The notes beneath the pieces are model-generated. The model ran no database searches. It had not been told where the DNA came from and saw only the letters and a list, made by a program, of their open reading frames with translations. Of a stretch of 64,000 bases of DNA, positions 12,316 to 34,300 are shown in pieces. This DNA is from Corticium candelabrum (taxonomy: Eukaryota; Porifera; Homoscleromorpha; Homosclerophorida; Plakinidae): contig NC_085101.1 in assembly GCF_963422355.1 (NCBI RefSeq), forward strand, positions 957,201 through 1,021,200, written 5' to 3'. Made by a program: the position numbers and the translations under genes. Position 1 is the stretch's first letter; the number at the start of each line of letters is the position of its first letter.

Positions 12316-13669
12316 TATTGCTGGGGCTGAAGCTACTCCGAACGGTAGGCGCTTGAACCGATACAGGCCCCTATGGGTGTTGATGGTCATTGCCAACTGG
12401 GAGTCTTCTTGCAGCTCCATTTGCAAGTAGGCTTGCTTCAGGTCGATGACTGTGAAGTGTTTCCCTCCTCCCAAGCCTGCATAAATCTCCTCAATTCGAG
12501 GGAGTGGGTAGGTGTCTATCTCTAGCTGTGGGTTAACGGTCACTTTAAAATCGCCGCAAATCCGAACGTTGCCTCCTTTCTTGACAGGAGTAACTATTGG
12601 CGCCGCCCACTCGCTGTGCTGTACCCGTTCTATCACGTCCTCAGACTCCAGCCTATCTAGTTCTTGCTCCACGGCTTTCTTCCTCGCGAAAGCCACCGGT
12701 CTTGCCTTCCAAAAACGTGGTGTGCTGTCACTCCGCAACGCTATTCGGGCCTTGATGCCTTTCATGCGCCCCAACCCCAATCCAAACACATTGGGGTGTC
12801 GTGCTAGCAGGTCTTCTAGTTCTTGAGTTGCGTTCAGATGGAGGAGTGACCATTGCAGTCGGATGGCTTTCAGCCATTCTCGTCCCAAAAGAGCTGGCCC
12901 TTTTCCGGGTAGTACATACAAGGGCAACTGTTGTTTCTGGTGATTATGTTCTACGTTCACTGTGCACACTCCCATTGGTTTGACGGTCTCTCCAGTATAC
13001 GTGTGCAGCAACAGATCTGTCTCTTTGATGGAGACCTGCTGTCTTAGTTTCCTCTTGTATTCCTCATGACTTATGACTGATACGGCCGCCCCAGTGTCTA
13101 ATTCCATGACAATGGGTTTCCGTTCAATTTGCACCTGTACCTCCATGGCGTGGTTTCTTCCAAGACTGAACAAGTTGTACAAGTCACTGTCACTCTCACT
13201 ATGTTCCTCCTTCTCCCATGCTTCCAGGCATTTCATCGCTGGTTTCTTCTTATTTTCCTTCCGAATTGGTCCCTTGTCAGATTGGACTTCTTTTCTTGGA
13301 CCTGGTTTGGTCCTGCACATCCTTTGTACATGTCCTTGTTTTTGACAACGAAAACATGTAGCTGTTCTAAATCGACACTCTCTGGCTTCATGTGCTCCTC
13401 CGCATCGATAACATGTGGTTGATCCCGTTGTCATTTGATGAACCTCAGCCATCCCGACCGTGCCTTCGTGTGGTCGTGGTTGGAGTCCTGCCTCTCCTCT
13501 GAGCGTCTCCACATCCCTACTGGCTTGCTCCATTGCCACACAACGTTGTACGGCTTTGTCAAACGTAAGGTCAGTCAACGTCTCTCCTAATAGCGTCCTC
13601 AACATCCGATCATCTTTGATACCCGCTATGAATCTGTCTCTGAGACGCTCATTTCTTTGGTCATATTAG
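12316..13669 (-). pseudogene. Ty3/gypsy LTR-retrotransposon gag-pol fragment
   Basis: Open minus-strand frame with, in order: the end of a gag-like region (RLRDRFIAGI), two CCHC knuckles (CYRCGGAHEARECR and CFRCQKQGHVQRMC), an aspartic protease (MELDTGAAVSVIS) and the N-terminal half of RT (DTYPLPRIEEI, FTVIDLKQAYLQM, LPFGVASAPAI). It stops exactly before the catalytic YxDD block. RNase H, integrase and both LTRs are absent. It is wedged between the 5' end of one RLE retrotransposon and a 5'-truncated copy of another, so both ends look like breakpoints. Confidence 0.9.
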
Positions 13670-13696
13670 TGTCTAAAATAAAAATTTAAATATATA

Positions 13697-15683
13697 CGTC
13701 GACTTGTCAGCCGTCTGTGCTGTTCTGCTGTGAAAGAGGACTTACCTGACACCTTTTTGTCTTATGGTCAGGTTGGTGTTGGTGTCGCAGGAGGTTTAGA
13801 CGCTGCTGTGCACACACTATCAGCTTGTATTGCTCGATATGGATCTGATCCCAACTTGTGTTGCCTGAAAATTGATATGAAAAATGCCTTTAATGAATGC
13901 TCTCGAGCTTCTTTCTTGAGTCGTCTACGTAAAGAGTTCCCAGCCTTGTTTGGATGGTCCTCGTGGTGTTACCATTGTGAAGACATGTTGCATTTTGGGA
14001 ATTCTTGGATCAAGTCATCTGCAGGAGTGCAACAAGGGGGTCCCCTTGGACCCCTACTATTCTCCCTCGTTCTTATGGAGTTTTTGGATGACCTGGGTCC
14101 ATTGCCAGATATGAAGCTGAAGTTATGGTATTTGGACGATGGCTCTTTCCTTGGCCAGCGGGCTTCAGTTGCTTGTCTCTTGGATGTCTTGTTATCAAAG
14201 GGTCCCTCCTTTGGTCTTCATATCAATTTGAACAAATGTGAGGTCTTTTGGCCGTCTGGAGATCAGAATTTCCCCAAATTTGCTACTGAAATTCAGCGCA
14301 GTGTTCAGGTTCATGGTGGTGTTGACTTCCTTGGTTGTCCTGTATATGGATCTTCCTCATATGTTACTGAATTTGTTTCCCAACGAGTGGACAAGATTTT
14401 GGATTGGCAGGACCGTTTGACAGCTTTTTAGAGAATCCTCAGGTGGAGCTTCATCTTCTCCGGAGCTGTTTGAGCCTTTGCAAGCTGAATCACATCATTA
14501 GAACGGTTCCTGGCTTCAAGATCAATGATGTATTGATGCAGTTTGACAGTGGTCTTCATCACAGTTTAGAGGCTTTATCCTCTTCTTCGGTCTCTGACCT
14601 GGCATGGAAACAGGCAACTCTTCCAGTTCGTTTGGGTGGTCTAGGTCTTCGTGAGGCCTCTAGATCTTCATCTGCAGCTTTCGTTGGCAGCTGCAACTCT
14701 TCTTGGCAGTTGTCTCTCCATCTTCTTAATGACTCAGCATTCTTCCTCTTTCCCTGGTGAAGTGCAATGCCGGCAACATCTTGCAAGTCTTTTACCACCT
14801 ACTAGTTCTGTCTCGTCCTCTGTTTCTTCTACACAACATTCCTTCCAGAAGGCTCTGGATGATGCTTTGAGATCCAGCATTAAAGTCAGCCTTGTTAGTC
14901 TGCGAGAACAGGCACGTTTCAGTGCTGTCGCATATTCTCATGCGGGGGCTTGGTTGAGGGCAATCCCCAACTCAAGTCTAGGCCTGGCCATGTCTCCGCG
15001 TGAATTTGTGACTTCTTTGCGTTTGCATTTGGGAATTCCGGTTTTTCCAGCACCCCCACACTCAGTCCGTTGTGTGTGCGGTCATGAATTGGACATTTTT
15101 GGTGACCATGCTCTTGGCTGTGGTCCTCTTCGGATTAAGCGACATGATGCCTTATGTGACGTCATCTTCCACTGGTTGCTCTAAGACAACTCCAATGTAC
15201 GTTGAGAACAACGCTGTTCCTCTCATTCTATGACAAGACCAGGTGACGTTTTCCATCCCGACTTTTCCCTAGGCAAGGCTGCTTTATTTCGACATTTCCA
15301 TGAGGAATTCGTTCACTCCCTCTCACCTTATTAATGCTGCCATAAAAGCTGGTGCTGCTGCTGAGGCTGGGAAAGTGGACAAAGATGAACGCCATCTTGC
15401 TAACGTTTCCAGTTATGGCTGTTTGTTTTACCCTCTTGTGGTGGAATCATACGGAGTGTGGGCTGCACATAGTCTGGAGGTGTTGAGATCAATTGTCAAG
15501 ATTTCTCTTCTATCATCTGGCTTGTCTCTGGGCCAAGCTTCCAGGCAATTTCACGAACAGTTATTTGTTCGTTTATGGCAGTACAATTCAAGACTGATTA
15601 GTGACTATCTGCCTAATTATTATGACTTTTTGTGCTTCCGTCCTTAGGGCGGATATGTGTTATCTGTGTTATCTGTATTATAT

Positions 15684-15684
<1 letters not shown>
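13697..15684 (+). pseudogene. 5'-truncated, frameshifted RLE non-LTR retrotransposon copy
   Basis: Starts abruptly inside RT (RRLVSRLCCSAV), matching about residue 436 of the intact element at 8815-12108. It retains motif A KIDMKNAFN, GVQQGGPLGPLLF and YLDDGSF. Frame breaks occur near 14430, 14757 and 15183. The zinc motif (CVCGHELDIFGDHALGC then RHD) survives, the RPGD region is damaged, and the C-terminal segment resumes at 15300-15647. Amino-acid divergence from the intact copy is substantial, so it belongs to a different subfamily. 5' truncation is typical of target-primed insertion. The 3' end runs into (TA)n. Confidence 0.88.
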
Positions 15685-15768
<84 letters not shown>

Positions 15769-15792
15769 TAGATAGATAGATAGATAGATAGA
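15685..15792. repeat. (TA)n followed by (GATA)n microsatellite
   Basis: About 80 bp of TA, then roughly seven GATA units, directly at the 3' end of the truncated retrotransposon copy. Confidence 0.95.
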
Positions 15793-15799
15793 AATTGAA

Positions 15800-16600
15800 G
15801 CTATGCTTACACTGTTGCTTACGAATTTACACGTTATTTTCCTTTTAAGCATGCTACTTGTAAAATCAAATCCTATGAAGCAACTGATATTTTGCGTGAT
15901 CGCAAAATTGGTAAATAGTTTGCACTCGTCTAAAGTATTTGAATGAGAGGTAACACATACAAGACATAAATATCATTAGTGGTTACACACTGTAAGGTTC
16001 CTGGAAAAATATGGTAAGCCAAGAAGTGATTGATTTTGCATTAGCAGTTGCAGACAGGTAAGTTCTGTTGTGTATTTCCAAAAAGACCTGGCAATTACAC
16101 TGTTCTGCTAAAAAACTGTTTCAGAAATGTTTCAGGCATCTGATCAGTGGTTCATCTATTGTCTGTGGTTGCCATGTACAACAAATTGTAAATCTTGCTC
16201 AATGATCGGACCACATTATGGGTGTGGCACATTCCTAAGAGTGACAGACATATAGTCACACATACACCCACCATCTACATAGCCTGCAGGCTGGAATTCA
16301 GTTAACCCCTATATGTTTTGAGTATGCTACTATGGCAAGCTGCTACTTTGAATTCTGCAATTTAGCATCCTGTGCAGTAAAAATGTAATCAATTTTGTTA
16401 TTCACACACCACATCAAAGACATTTTTCATCAAAGTACATTTCTTCACCACATCAGAGCATGCCACATTGAGTATTGCTTTGTAGCTTTCACTTGAAGCG
16501 ACGCTCGATGGAAGTTCACGTATTTACCAGTACTACTTCAGCGCAAACCAGCGTTAGCCAATTTCAGATTTTGTAATCTAGCAAGCAGTAAGTCTAGGTA
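15800..16600. other. Intergenic, at most one very short candidate exon
   Basis: No repeat or long ORF recognised. A short plus-strand segment near 16012-16058 (ATG, 15 codons, then CAG/gtaagt-like donor) could be a first exon, but nothing downstream confirms it. Confidence 0.3.
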
Positions 16601-16705
16601 GCTTGAATAACTTGAGCTCAGAGTGGAGAAAGCACAGAGTGCATGCAAATCGATAGGTAGTGGAGATTCCATTCTCCCGTCAATCGGGTTGTTGACCTCA
16701 AACTT

Positions 16706-16806
16706 ACCTGAAAAATTGTTGGATAGGCTTCTGCTTGTTTGATGCGGTCTTCTTTGACTCTGGTATTGCCGGAAAGTATATCAAACGTCTTAAATGTGAT
16801 GGGCAT
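16706..16806 (-). CDS. Candidate first coding exon, unrecognised gene
   Basis: Minus strand: an ATG near 16806 opens MPITFKTFDILSGNTRVKED and continues for about 33 codons to ...AYPTIFQ. It is followed by a consensus donor CAG/GTAAGT. The codon content looks coding and the donor is strong, but I found no convincing following exon at lower coordinates and no family match. The short frames around 16859-17147 and 17234-17709 are not convincing coding sequence. Confidence 0.3.
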
Positions 16807-16859
16807 GTGCACTTCACGTGCTCACAACTTTTCACACTGGTTTTAACATACTGAAATAA

Positions 16860-18690
16860 TGGTGTGTATATTATCACAGAGATATCCTAGCCCTAATCAA
16901 TGTCGCCGTCAATATACTACTCTAAGATTAAGCGGACTGTTTGTAAAGTTCTGCTTGAAGTGGAGTGACATGCCCAAAATGTTTGCCTATAGCTTCCCCC
17001 TTGACCCTATGCCAGTGCCTCCCAGCAGCTGTCTACCCATCTAAGGCAAAGAACAACTTTCTATTTGTTAGTAATATCTGTAGTCTCATCAACCATAATA
17101 GCATAGAAGCTACCTTGACACAAAAGGTTACGCAGAATGTGGTGTGACATGGTCTTCAATACTTCAATTGGTATATCTGATGCGGAGTACTTGTTAGTGT
17201 TTCTCTATCCACGTTTGAACCTTATGATCCTCTTCAGCTCAAAGTTTCAACAGCTGAAGAAAGTTGGAATCTAGTGTTTCTCTTTTCCCATCTTAAAGAC
17301 AGACCCTGTCGTCCCAAGAATCTGATACTTGACACTATTTTCATAAAGCAGAGGCATGTCTCAATCTTTTCCAGTTGATACTGAGAAGACAGACTCTCTC
17401 CAACATCTCTAGTCGTGGCAAGCAGTGACACCATCTTGAGCACCGCTTCCCTATAAGACACTTACTAGCCTGATGGCCATCAAACTTTGCACATGCCTTG
17501 TTCAAGAATTACTTGGTTCTGGTGACTATTTAGTTTTGGGCAATTATCTGGGGTTTATTTGGTTCCAAAACCCTTTAGCTGTAGCTTACTTGGTTTTCGC
17601 CACCTGCGAGGACTATTTGGTTTCAGAAACTATTTGGTGTCGCTTTTTATGCCTCAAATTGGCACTGTCTCACTGTTGTGACTGTACAAGACGTATGCGA
17701 ATGAGATGACGATGGTCATGATAATTTTCAAACGAGAAAAATCGACTGCGACTACATTTGTATTTGGCTTCATATGGATGCCACAGTCACCACAACATTG
17801 TTGATTGTAATTTCACGAGTCTGACCTTTTGTTTAAGAAAATCTCGGCTCGTCTGGTAGCAGGCGTGTCAAAAGTAGGTGGAGTAAGGATCTATCTAAGG
17901 CTGGTTCACAATATGACACTGGAACCAGTGTTGCATGCATCACATCCGTCCGTTGCATAACATTATGAAGCATTGTGAACAAACGATACATTCAACACAT
18001 GTGACACACAGAACACTCACAAAGTAGATCTCGAATAGAATCAATTTCTACTCCAGCATTCATTGCATTGCATACGGCCAATCGCAAAGAACAACCGAGT
18101 CACAACCAGTCTAGCTGATGAACTTGAGCTACCAAATGGTCAAATTGATCTCTAGACATTTGTAGATATCGAAAATGAGACTATGGCCATGGATCTGCCA
18201 ATCGCATCTCATGCACCAGTTTGTCAATTTTCCTTCTCTCTGATGCTGGGAAAAAATATCTCTCTAATCCATGTTCTCCTCTTTCTTCGACGTCTACATT
18301 GAAAATGGAGCAGTGCCAACAAGATGGCTTCTATAACTGATCACTAAAGGGGTGTGGTACAAATGAGTTGGCATTGACTGTTTCTATAATACGCTAACGC
18401 CGCTACTTGTAGTGAAGTTACAACGGATACTACAACAGACACGAGGCTGGGACCATCGTCATATTGTGAACCAGCTTTTAGCCTACAAGTCTGTTTCATT
18501 GCCAATTTTCTAACCAGAAGTGCGTGTCAATCAGCGACTAGTGAAAGTACAGGTTTAGAACTGGGGTACCATATCACCCCTATTCCTCCAGCTCTGTCGC
18601 CTCTGGATCAGCTACCCCACAAAAACATAGTCCTGGTAGCCAGCCCGCTGTCAGTAAGTAAAAGAGGGAGGAGTTGGCTATGTGAGACTA
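16860..18690. other. Gene-poor stretch
   Basis: Only short frames. A few degenerate iterations of ACTATTTGGTTT-like words occur around 17500-17650. No RNA gene, TIR or coding similarity that I can support. Confidence 0.35.
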
Positions 18691-18696
18691 AAACAA

Positions 18697-19310
18697 GGGT
18701 GAATTTCTTTTGCCTCTTCTGCTCTTCTGGAATAGAGGTGTCAGAAGAGAACAGAAGAGGACGATCATGCACAGTCTGATCAGAAGAACCAAGCCAAAAA
18801 AATGACCAGAAGAGGACCTAGAAGAGCTGAGCATGCACATTAATAGTTTAGCAGTGCGATGGACGCGGAAGTGGTAGCTGTAACGTTTTCATAATATAAA
18901 AATAAGGTTTTCTCTAAAGAAATTGGATTTCTACTTGAAGAGACGACTTCTACAACCGTTATCTCCGTTTCTGGTGCCTCAAAGAGGGTCCTTGGAGAAC
19001 ACCCACTAGTAGCAGCTGTAGTTGTGGGACTTGACACTGCTGGAAGACCACTTGGTTTTCAAAGCAATGGAAGCAAAGGACGCTCGTACGGCTCCATCGA
19101 TATGCGCGTTTCTAATGCGCATGTCTCATAAGTCACGAGACCTCTTCTCTTCTGCCTCTTCCGCCTTTCGGCTAGAAGAGCCAGAAGAGGTCTCGTGACT
19201 CTTCTAACACTTTAGAAGAAGGGGGGAGAAGCAAAAGAAACGACCAGAAGAGGTCGCATGACTCTTCCGGCCTCTTCCAGAAGAGCAGAAGAGGCAAAAG
19301 AAATGCACCC
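18697..19310. mobile_element. MITE with ~35-bp TIR and possible 3-bp target duplication
   Basis: Left end GGGTGAATTTCTTTTGCC mirrors right end GGCAAAAGAAATGCACCC, and the repeat continues through CTCTTCTGCTCTTCTGG. CAA occurs on both sides. The 614-bp body is rich in GAAGAGG words that form further internal palindromes. GGG-starting termini and a 3-bp duplication suggest a PIF/Harbinger-type MITE, but the duplication is not the usual TWA, so the superfamily is uncertain. Confidence 0.75.
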
Positions 19311-19794
19311 CAAGTTAGCAGAGCTGCAAACTTTCCCGCATTTGGGACCCTTCTCCCGCCTACCCACATTGGCATAAAATCTTGCACATTCTGACCATTG
19401 GTGTGTGTGGCTACTTATGGGTATGCCTGTTTGCATCATTTTTCAGTTAGTAGACATTTATGTGTGCCAGCCCCTCTCTCCATCCAGCTCTCTTTTAATT
19501 AATATATTTGGTCAAAATATTAATCAACCGGATATACTGTACCATAGAAGAAGGAGTCGGTTATGTAAACTTCTATAAACTGTCCCAAAGTCGAAAAGTG
19601 AGACTGCACCCAAGTAGTTGCTGAAGAAAGAGAAGAACTTCAAGAAAGTCACAAACAATACAACCTAGAGCATTGCAAGAATGTGCACATACCTCGTTCT
19701 TATATTTAATATAAGCTTATATTATAATAATAGGCAGCAGTTACAAGTTCTGCTAACAATTGGTTTTGATGCACTAATTAGGCACAATACCATA

Positions 19795-20288
19795 TAAGAT
19801 GAAACATTGGTGGGAGTTTATATTGTCGGTTTGCTAAGAAATAGATGGACAAAGCATATTGGCAGATTACATTTTGGTGGACGAACATTGTTCTTTGATA
19901 ACTGATATAGGTCTTACCACAAGTGGTCATGGAGGAGATTATGATTGACAGCTGTGTTTGTGGCTCACATTTCCCTAACTTACTGATCTCCAACTACTGC
20001 CTAGTGATGAAGAACTGCTGTGTCAGTGCAAAGAACGGGACCTGCGTGAACTTGACAGTCCAGCTTCATCCATAGCCTCATGGCCTCATTCATAGGCATA
20101 ACAGATGGCAAGGAGGGATTACCTACCATCTTGTGGACTCATCCGCGTGACGTACCACCACATCACCATCTGATGCCTGCTGACGTCAACATATCCTGGT
20201 GGCCAAATTAATGGCAGATTTTATATTGGCGGTCGCTGAAAAATCCACCAATCTGCTAAATTAAAATCCCTGCCAATATTTCATCTTA
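19795..20288. mobile_element. MITE with TIR TAAGATGAAAYATTGG
   Basis: TAAGATGAAACATTGGTGGG at the left mirrors CCCTGCCAATATTTCATCTTA at the right. The arms contain repeated ATTGGCAGAT/ATTGGCGG words. A further copy of the same terminus occurs at 38942. No coding capacity. Confidence 0.7.
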
Positions 20289-20458
20289 CGGGTCATTTAC
20301 GCATACGAGTGTTGCATCTACATTTGTAACTACTAGCTGCCGCAAGTGTATAACGCGTATAGCGTGCGCTAAGTGTTCGCCGTACGTGTTTGAAGCATAC
20401 AGTACATGCTTAGCATGGGACGGTAGGTACTACATGTACTCTTCAGTAGGTATTAACA

Positions 20459-20777
20459 GACCTTAAGAGAACTTGCACTGTTCTTAAACGCTGGCGAACA
20501 CATGCCGCAGTTTGTAAATGCTTTGTCTTTGCCAGCCCATCTTTGTCTCGTGATCGAGGAAGCCATACAGAAAGTGCAACAACAATGGAAGACTATTGGC
20601 CAGAACGATGAAATGTGCATATCAATCTTCGAAAGGCCTTCCAATTATCTAATTATTGTAATAGCTTCACGTGACCAACATGTTTTATGTTCGCTTAGAG
20701 GAGGGAGGGGTATGCAGAAAAGAGTAGGCTTTGTATGCTTGAGTAATAAATGTCAACAATTGTGGATGACCCCTTAA
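20459..20777 (+). CDS. Candidate exon, unrecognised protein
   Basis: After an acceptor-like ttaacag, the plus strand reads TLRELALFLNAGEHMPQF and continues for about 105 codons through a Gln-rich amphipathic stretch (EEAIQKVQQQW) to a stop at 20777. The amino-acid content looks like real protein up to about residue 65. I do not recognise the family, and no start codon exon is secured. It lies 850 bp upstream of CIR1 on the same strand. Confidence 0.3.
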
Positions 20778-20779
20778 AT

Positions 20780-21630
20780 GGTAATCGATTGTACATTTGT
20801 TGCACTTACTCTAATTAGTTAATGGATTCTATAGTATACTGCGAGCGGGCATGCAAATATTTAAATTTTGATAATTATATATTATTTAACACTTACTAGA
20901 ACATAATATTTATTGATGTTTATTTGTAGGCGTGGCTAAAAATATCTTCCGCATTTTCCCTGCTAACTCACGCAGGTAGGGCACTAAACCTACGCGCTCA
21001 CCGCTGCTGGACTCTTAGCAAAATTATAGGTGTATCATGGGTTACATTTGATAAAGAGGGCCAATTTCAAGTCTTGAAAATAATAGAGTGAACATGAGGC
21101 CCAACGTACGCATGGAAGGCGCTCCAGTCGAACGGTTGTTTTGCAGACGGGGTTTTCGCCTTTTTTAAATTTTAAAGCCGATATTGCCTATGGTCACTAC
21201 ATATAGAATAGATCAGCGTGAAAACGAGCTACAAGTGGAAGAAAACGAGGAGCCAATAATGCCATCCAAGTTGGCTCCCCAATTGCAACCTGGATGCCAT
21301 TCCTCTTCATAGCGTACTAAAATATTAATGTTTAATATGTCGGTGCTCCAGTTTGGTTTTGATTGCTTAAAGTCTACTAGACAGCTAAGCTAAATTTCCG
21401 TTAATTAATTAATTAACCTAAAGTGCATTCAGCAACAGCTAACGTCACCAACCTGTCAGATTTCTCCTTTCTAGCACCTTTCTGATGGTGTCCAAGCTGA
21501 TTCGACGAGTGTCCATTTCGCAAAGTCGCGATGACAAGATCACGTCTCTCTACACGTCAACCCGTTGCAAAGGTACACTGTAATTATGTAATAACACCAA
21601 ATATCCGGGCACTTGATATACCTACCATTC
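20780..21630. other. Upstream region of CIR1
   Basis: No repeat or coding feature recognised. It must contain the CIR1 promoter if the annotated ATG is in the first exon. No TATA or initiator can be assigned with confidence. Confidence 0.35.
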
Positions 21631-21633
21631 AAA

Positions 21634-31131
<9,498 letters not shown>

Positions 31132-31342
31132 CATGATATTAGATTAGAGTTGTTTGTGTGCAACACACCTACACGCATACAGTATTTCTTCTAGCTAAGC
31201 TCACATCCTACATGTATAGTCTGGTAAACAGGCGAACAACCTTACATTAATTAAAATCGCTTCATGAAGCAAGGATGCGCCCAGCGTAAAGAATGTACAC
31301 GTACGCAAGCGTGCAGCAATATTCCACGCCTACTTAACGGCG

Positions 31343-34300
31343 ATGTCACGTCGTGTCTTTGTCAGTGTTCTTGTGACTTCAGTATTCTGGTTCATAGCAG
31401 CTCTTTGCTTCATTGTGTTTTTCGGTTCTTCAAATACTGACCAGAAAGGCAACCCTCCTCAAGGGAAGCGTCACGTGTCTAATCTGGGAGCGGGGAAGGA
31501 GCTGCCTGCCGTCAAACTACGGCCAGAAGACGAAGCCGAAAAGCAAGCAGGATACGCGAGACATGCGTTCAATCAACTAGTTAGTGATCGAACTGCTTTG
31601 GATCGCCCCATACCAGACACACGAGATCCACTGTAAGTAATGTACAGTATGTAATGTTAACTACTAGTAGCTGTTAGCATGCTTGTGTGTCAGTTGTAGT
31701 AGTGCACGTGTGGTATCCCTAGATACGAACGAGAAATATAGTTGAGAGGTATGATTAGTGTACGTCCGCACTGTTAGAAGATTAGATAAAGTAGAAACCC
31801 GCTAATAATCCGAACAGCCTCATGCCAAGATCTGTACGGATTTCGCTCGGATTAGCGAATTCGTTCGGTTTATCAAATGCGTAGCCTTGAATCCCAAACT
31901 TTACCTCGGACATCCAGACCACTGGTGCAATTTTGCGGTATATTTGGTACAGTTGTACTGTACTCTACCCCTGGCTCCTGGCAATATAGCTACTGTGGTG
32001 GTGGCAGTGCATCCAGGACTGCAATCCACACTGCGTCTATGATGAGGATTTTGGCAATATGGGTTTGGGCGTGGCTATTGGTCCAGCAGCCAGACGTCTG
32101 GACTGCAAGACTAGAGGTTCGGCCTTTCCTGTTTGTAACTGCCGACTTCTCCTTTCACCAACTGTAAACAGGATAGAAGCGGATGCTACCGCTTCTGCGA
32201 TTTGTCTCAACTCCTGTTGACAATGCCGGCAAGGGTGGTGAACAGTATATACTGCCGGCTGGTTACTGTCGCCCCACCAGTTGCTTCACTTTCCTTTACC
32301 CTAGAGCGTCCATTTAAACCAATTGACATGGTATAGAAGTGCAGAATGGGGTTGGGGGAATAGTGGAGTCATGCTGATAGTTTGTCACGAGTATTGAAAC
32401 GTGAGAGCAATGTCAGATGGCGAGCAGACTTGCGTGGGTGATGGCACAACATTAGCAGATGACGCACCACTAGACTTGGACATCCTGAACTCTAGCGAAA
32501 TGTAGTTTTCTACTTCGAGACTGCTGAACTGTGTGGCCATCAGAAGTTGTCATTGCGCATGCACCATTGACACGTGACCGCCAGACGGCTAGCAACTTCG
32601 TGTAGGTTTAGCCTTGGAGCTTGTTCAGACCAGACGTTGTTCTTACAGTTCCAGAGGTGCCATTAGGTGTACCAAATCACTGGGACAGTAGCTATTACAA
32701 CTGCCGTAGCACCAGCTACTTACTGCTTCAGTTGGGGAGAACTGTTACCATTTTCATTGAAGACAGTAAGGCCTTGTAAAAGTGTTCTGGAAGGCATCTA
32801 CGTATTTTGCACAGCACATGTTTAGTGCCAAAATCCTACAACAAGAACACTATGGAGTGTTACTCCTGTGAAAATTTCTGCCAAAAAATGTGTTGGTGTT
32901 ACTAATAACAGTGACCCATGGTAGAGCACGCCCCCTGTTTACCGGACACCATCAATAGTCGGACAGCCCTCTAGAAGAATCGACGAAGTCAAGATTCAAT
33001 CTAATTTAATACGATACATCGAGGGCACATAAACTCCGGCTGGCCCAGTTTAGTCCAAAACAGATCAGGAACGTGCACGCTACCTCGCTCACAACTTGGA
33101 AGCGTCTCCGCACCCATAATTGGACACCACGATCATCTACCGGACATCACCATTATTTGAACAACAGACTAGCAGTGTTCTCCTCAGAATATCTCAAAGG
33201 TGTGGTGGTCTAGGCGTGGCTAAATGGAATGCACTTGTGGGCGTGGTTGTGTCAAATGTGGGCGTGGTCATCTGAGTGGGATTTGCTGGCTTTGAGGTGC
33301 AGTGCTAGAGCAACATAGGGTGCTTGTGTTTGGTCTCTAAAATGTTAGCTGTACAACATTTCTATGTGTGGACAGAGTACAATACAAACAAGCTATCACT
33401 AAAATCTGCATACATGTCGAAGCCTGCGTCTCCCAATAAATTCCAAGCCAATACAAATCACAAAATTGATTGTAATAGCTTTAGTTAGTAACTTAGCACT
33501 AGTAGACAAGTTCGCTAAGCAGTCGGTGACAATTTTCCATGCCGATATCGACGCTAGGTAGAGACGTGCACGTGCGCAACATATCGGCATGCTCGCCGAG
33601 ATCTACAAGTTTTTCGAAACTGTGAACGTGTCTACACTAACCTGAGCAATGCTTTTGCTAACTTAGGCTTTTGGCCGATGCCGTGCAAGCGCATTTTGGC
33701 GTGTGTAATCAGTGCATTGTCTTACATCCTGTGTAGGGTAACGCCTTCCAGATTGACTTCCGTAGGCCACTAGAAGAACGAGAAATTTGGGCTATCACTT
33801 CAACAACACAATTCGACACATTGATGTACTTTGCCTTGCGACTTTGTATTCTCTCAACGCACCAATAACAACTCCACGGCTCAAACGGCTGCCGAGGGCG
33901 TGACTCATATACGGATTGGAATGTGGGTGACTACGCCACCAAATGACGTCTCATCGGATTCAAAACAACGTCACAAGTATATTTTGGACTTAGCGATCTC
34001 TATAAAGTTGCTTTTGGACCTTTCACAACAACAGGTGTTCTATTCATACAAGAACCCAAACCACTGGTCTGCCATTTCTTGCGTAGCACATAGATAGTAA
34101 GGCGTGGTGGCGCTAGACGATTTAGCCAAGGCGTGGCAGGCCGCCACGTCTTGAGATGCCTGGGGAGAACACTAGACTAGCCTCGTCCCCAGACTCACGT
34201 GAGCCTTGCAGCGTTCGGTTTCTGTATGACAATTTCAGCCTCCAGTGAGTCCAGACTCACCGCGCCTACTTTCACACACTTACTTCACTAAATGTCACCC

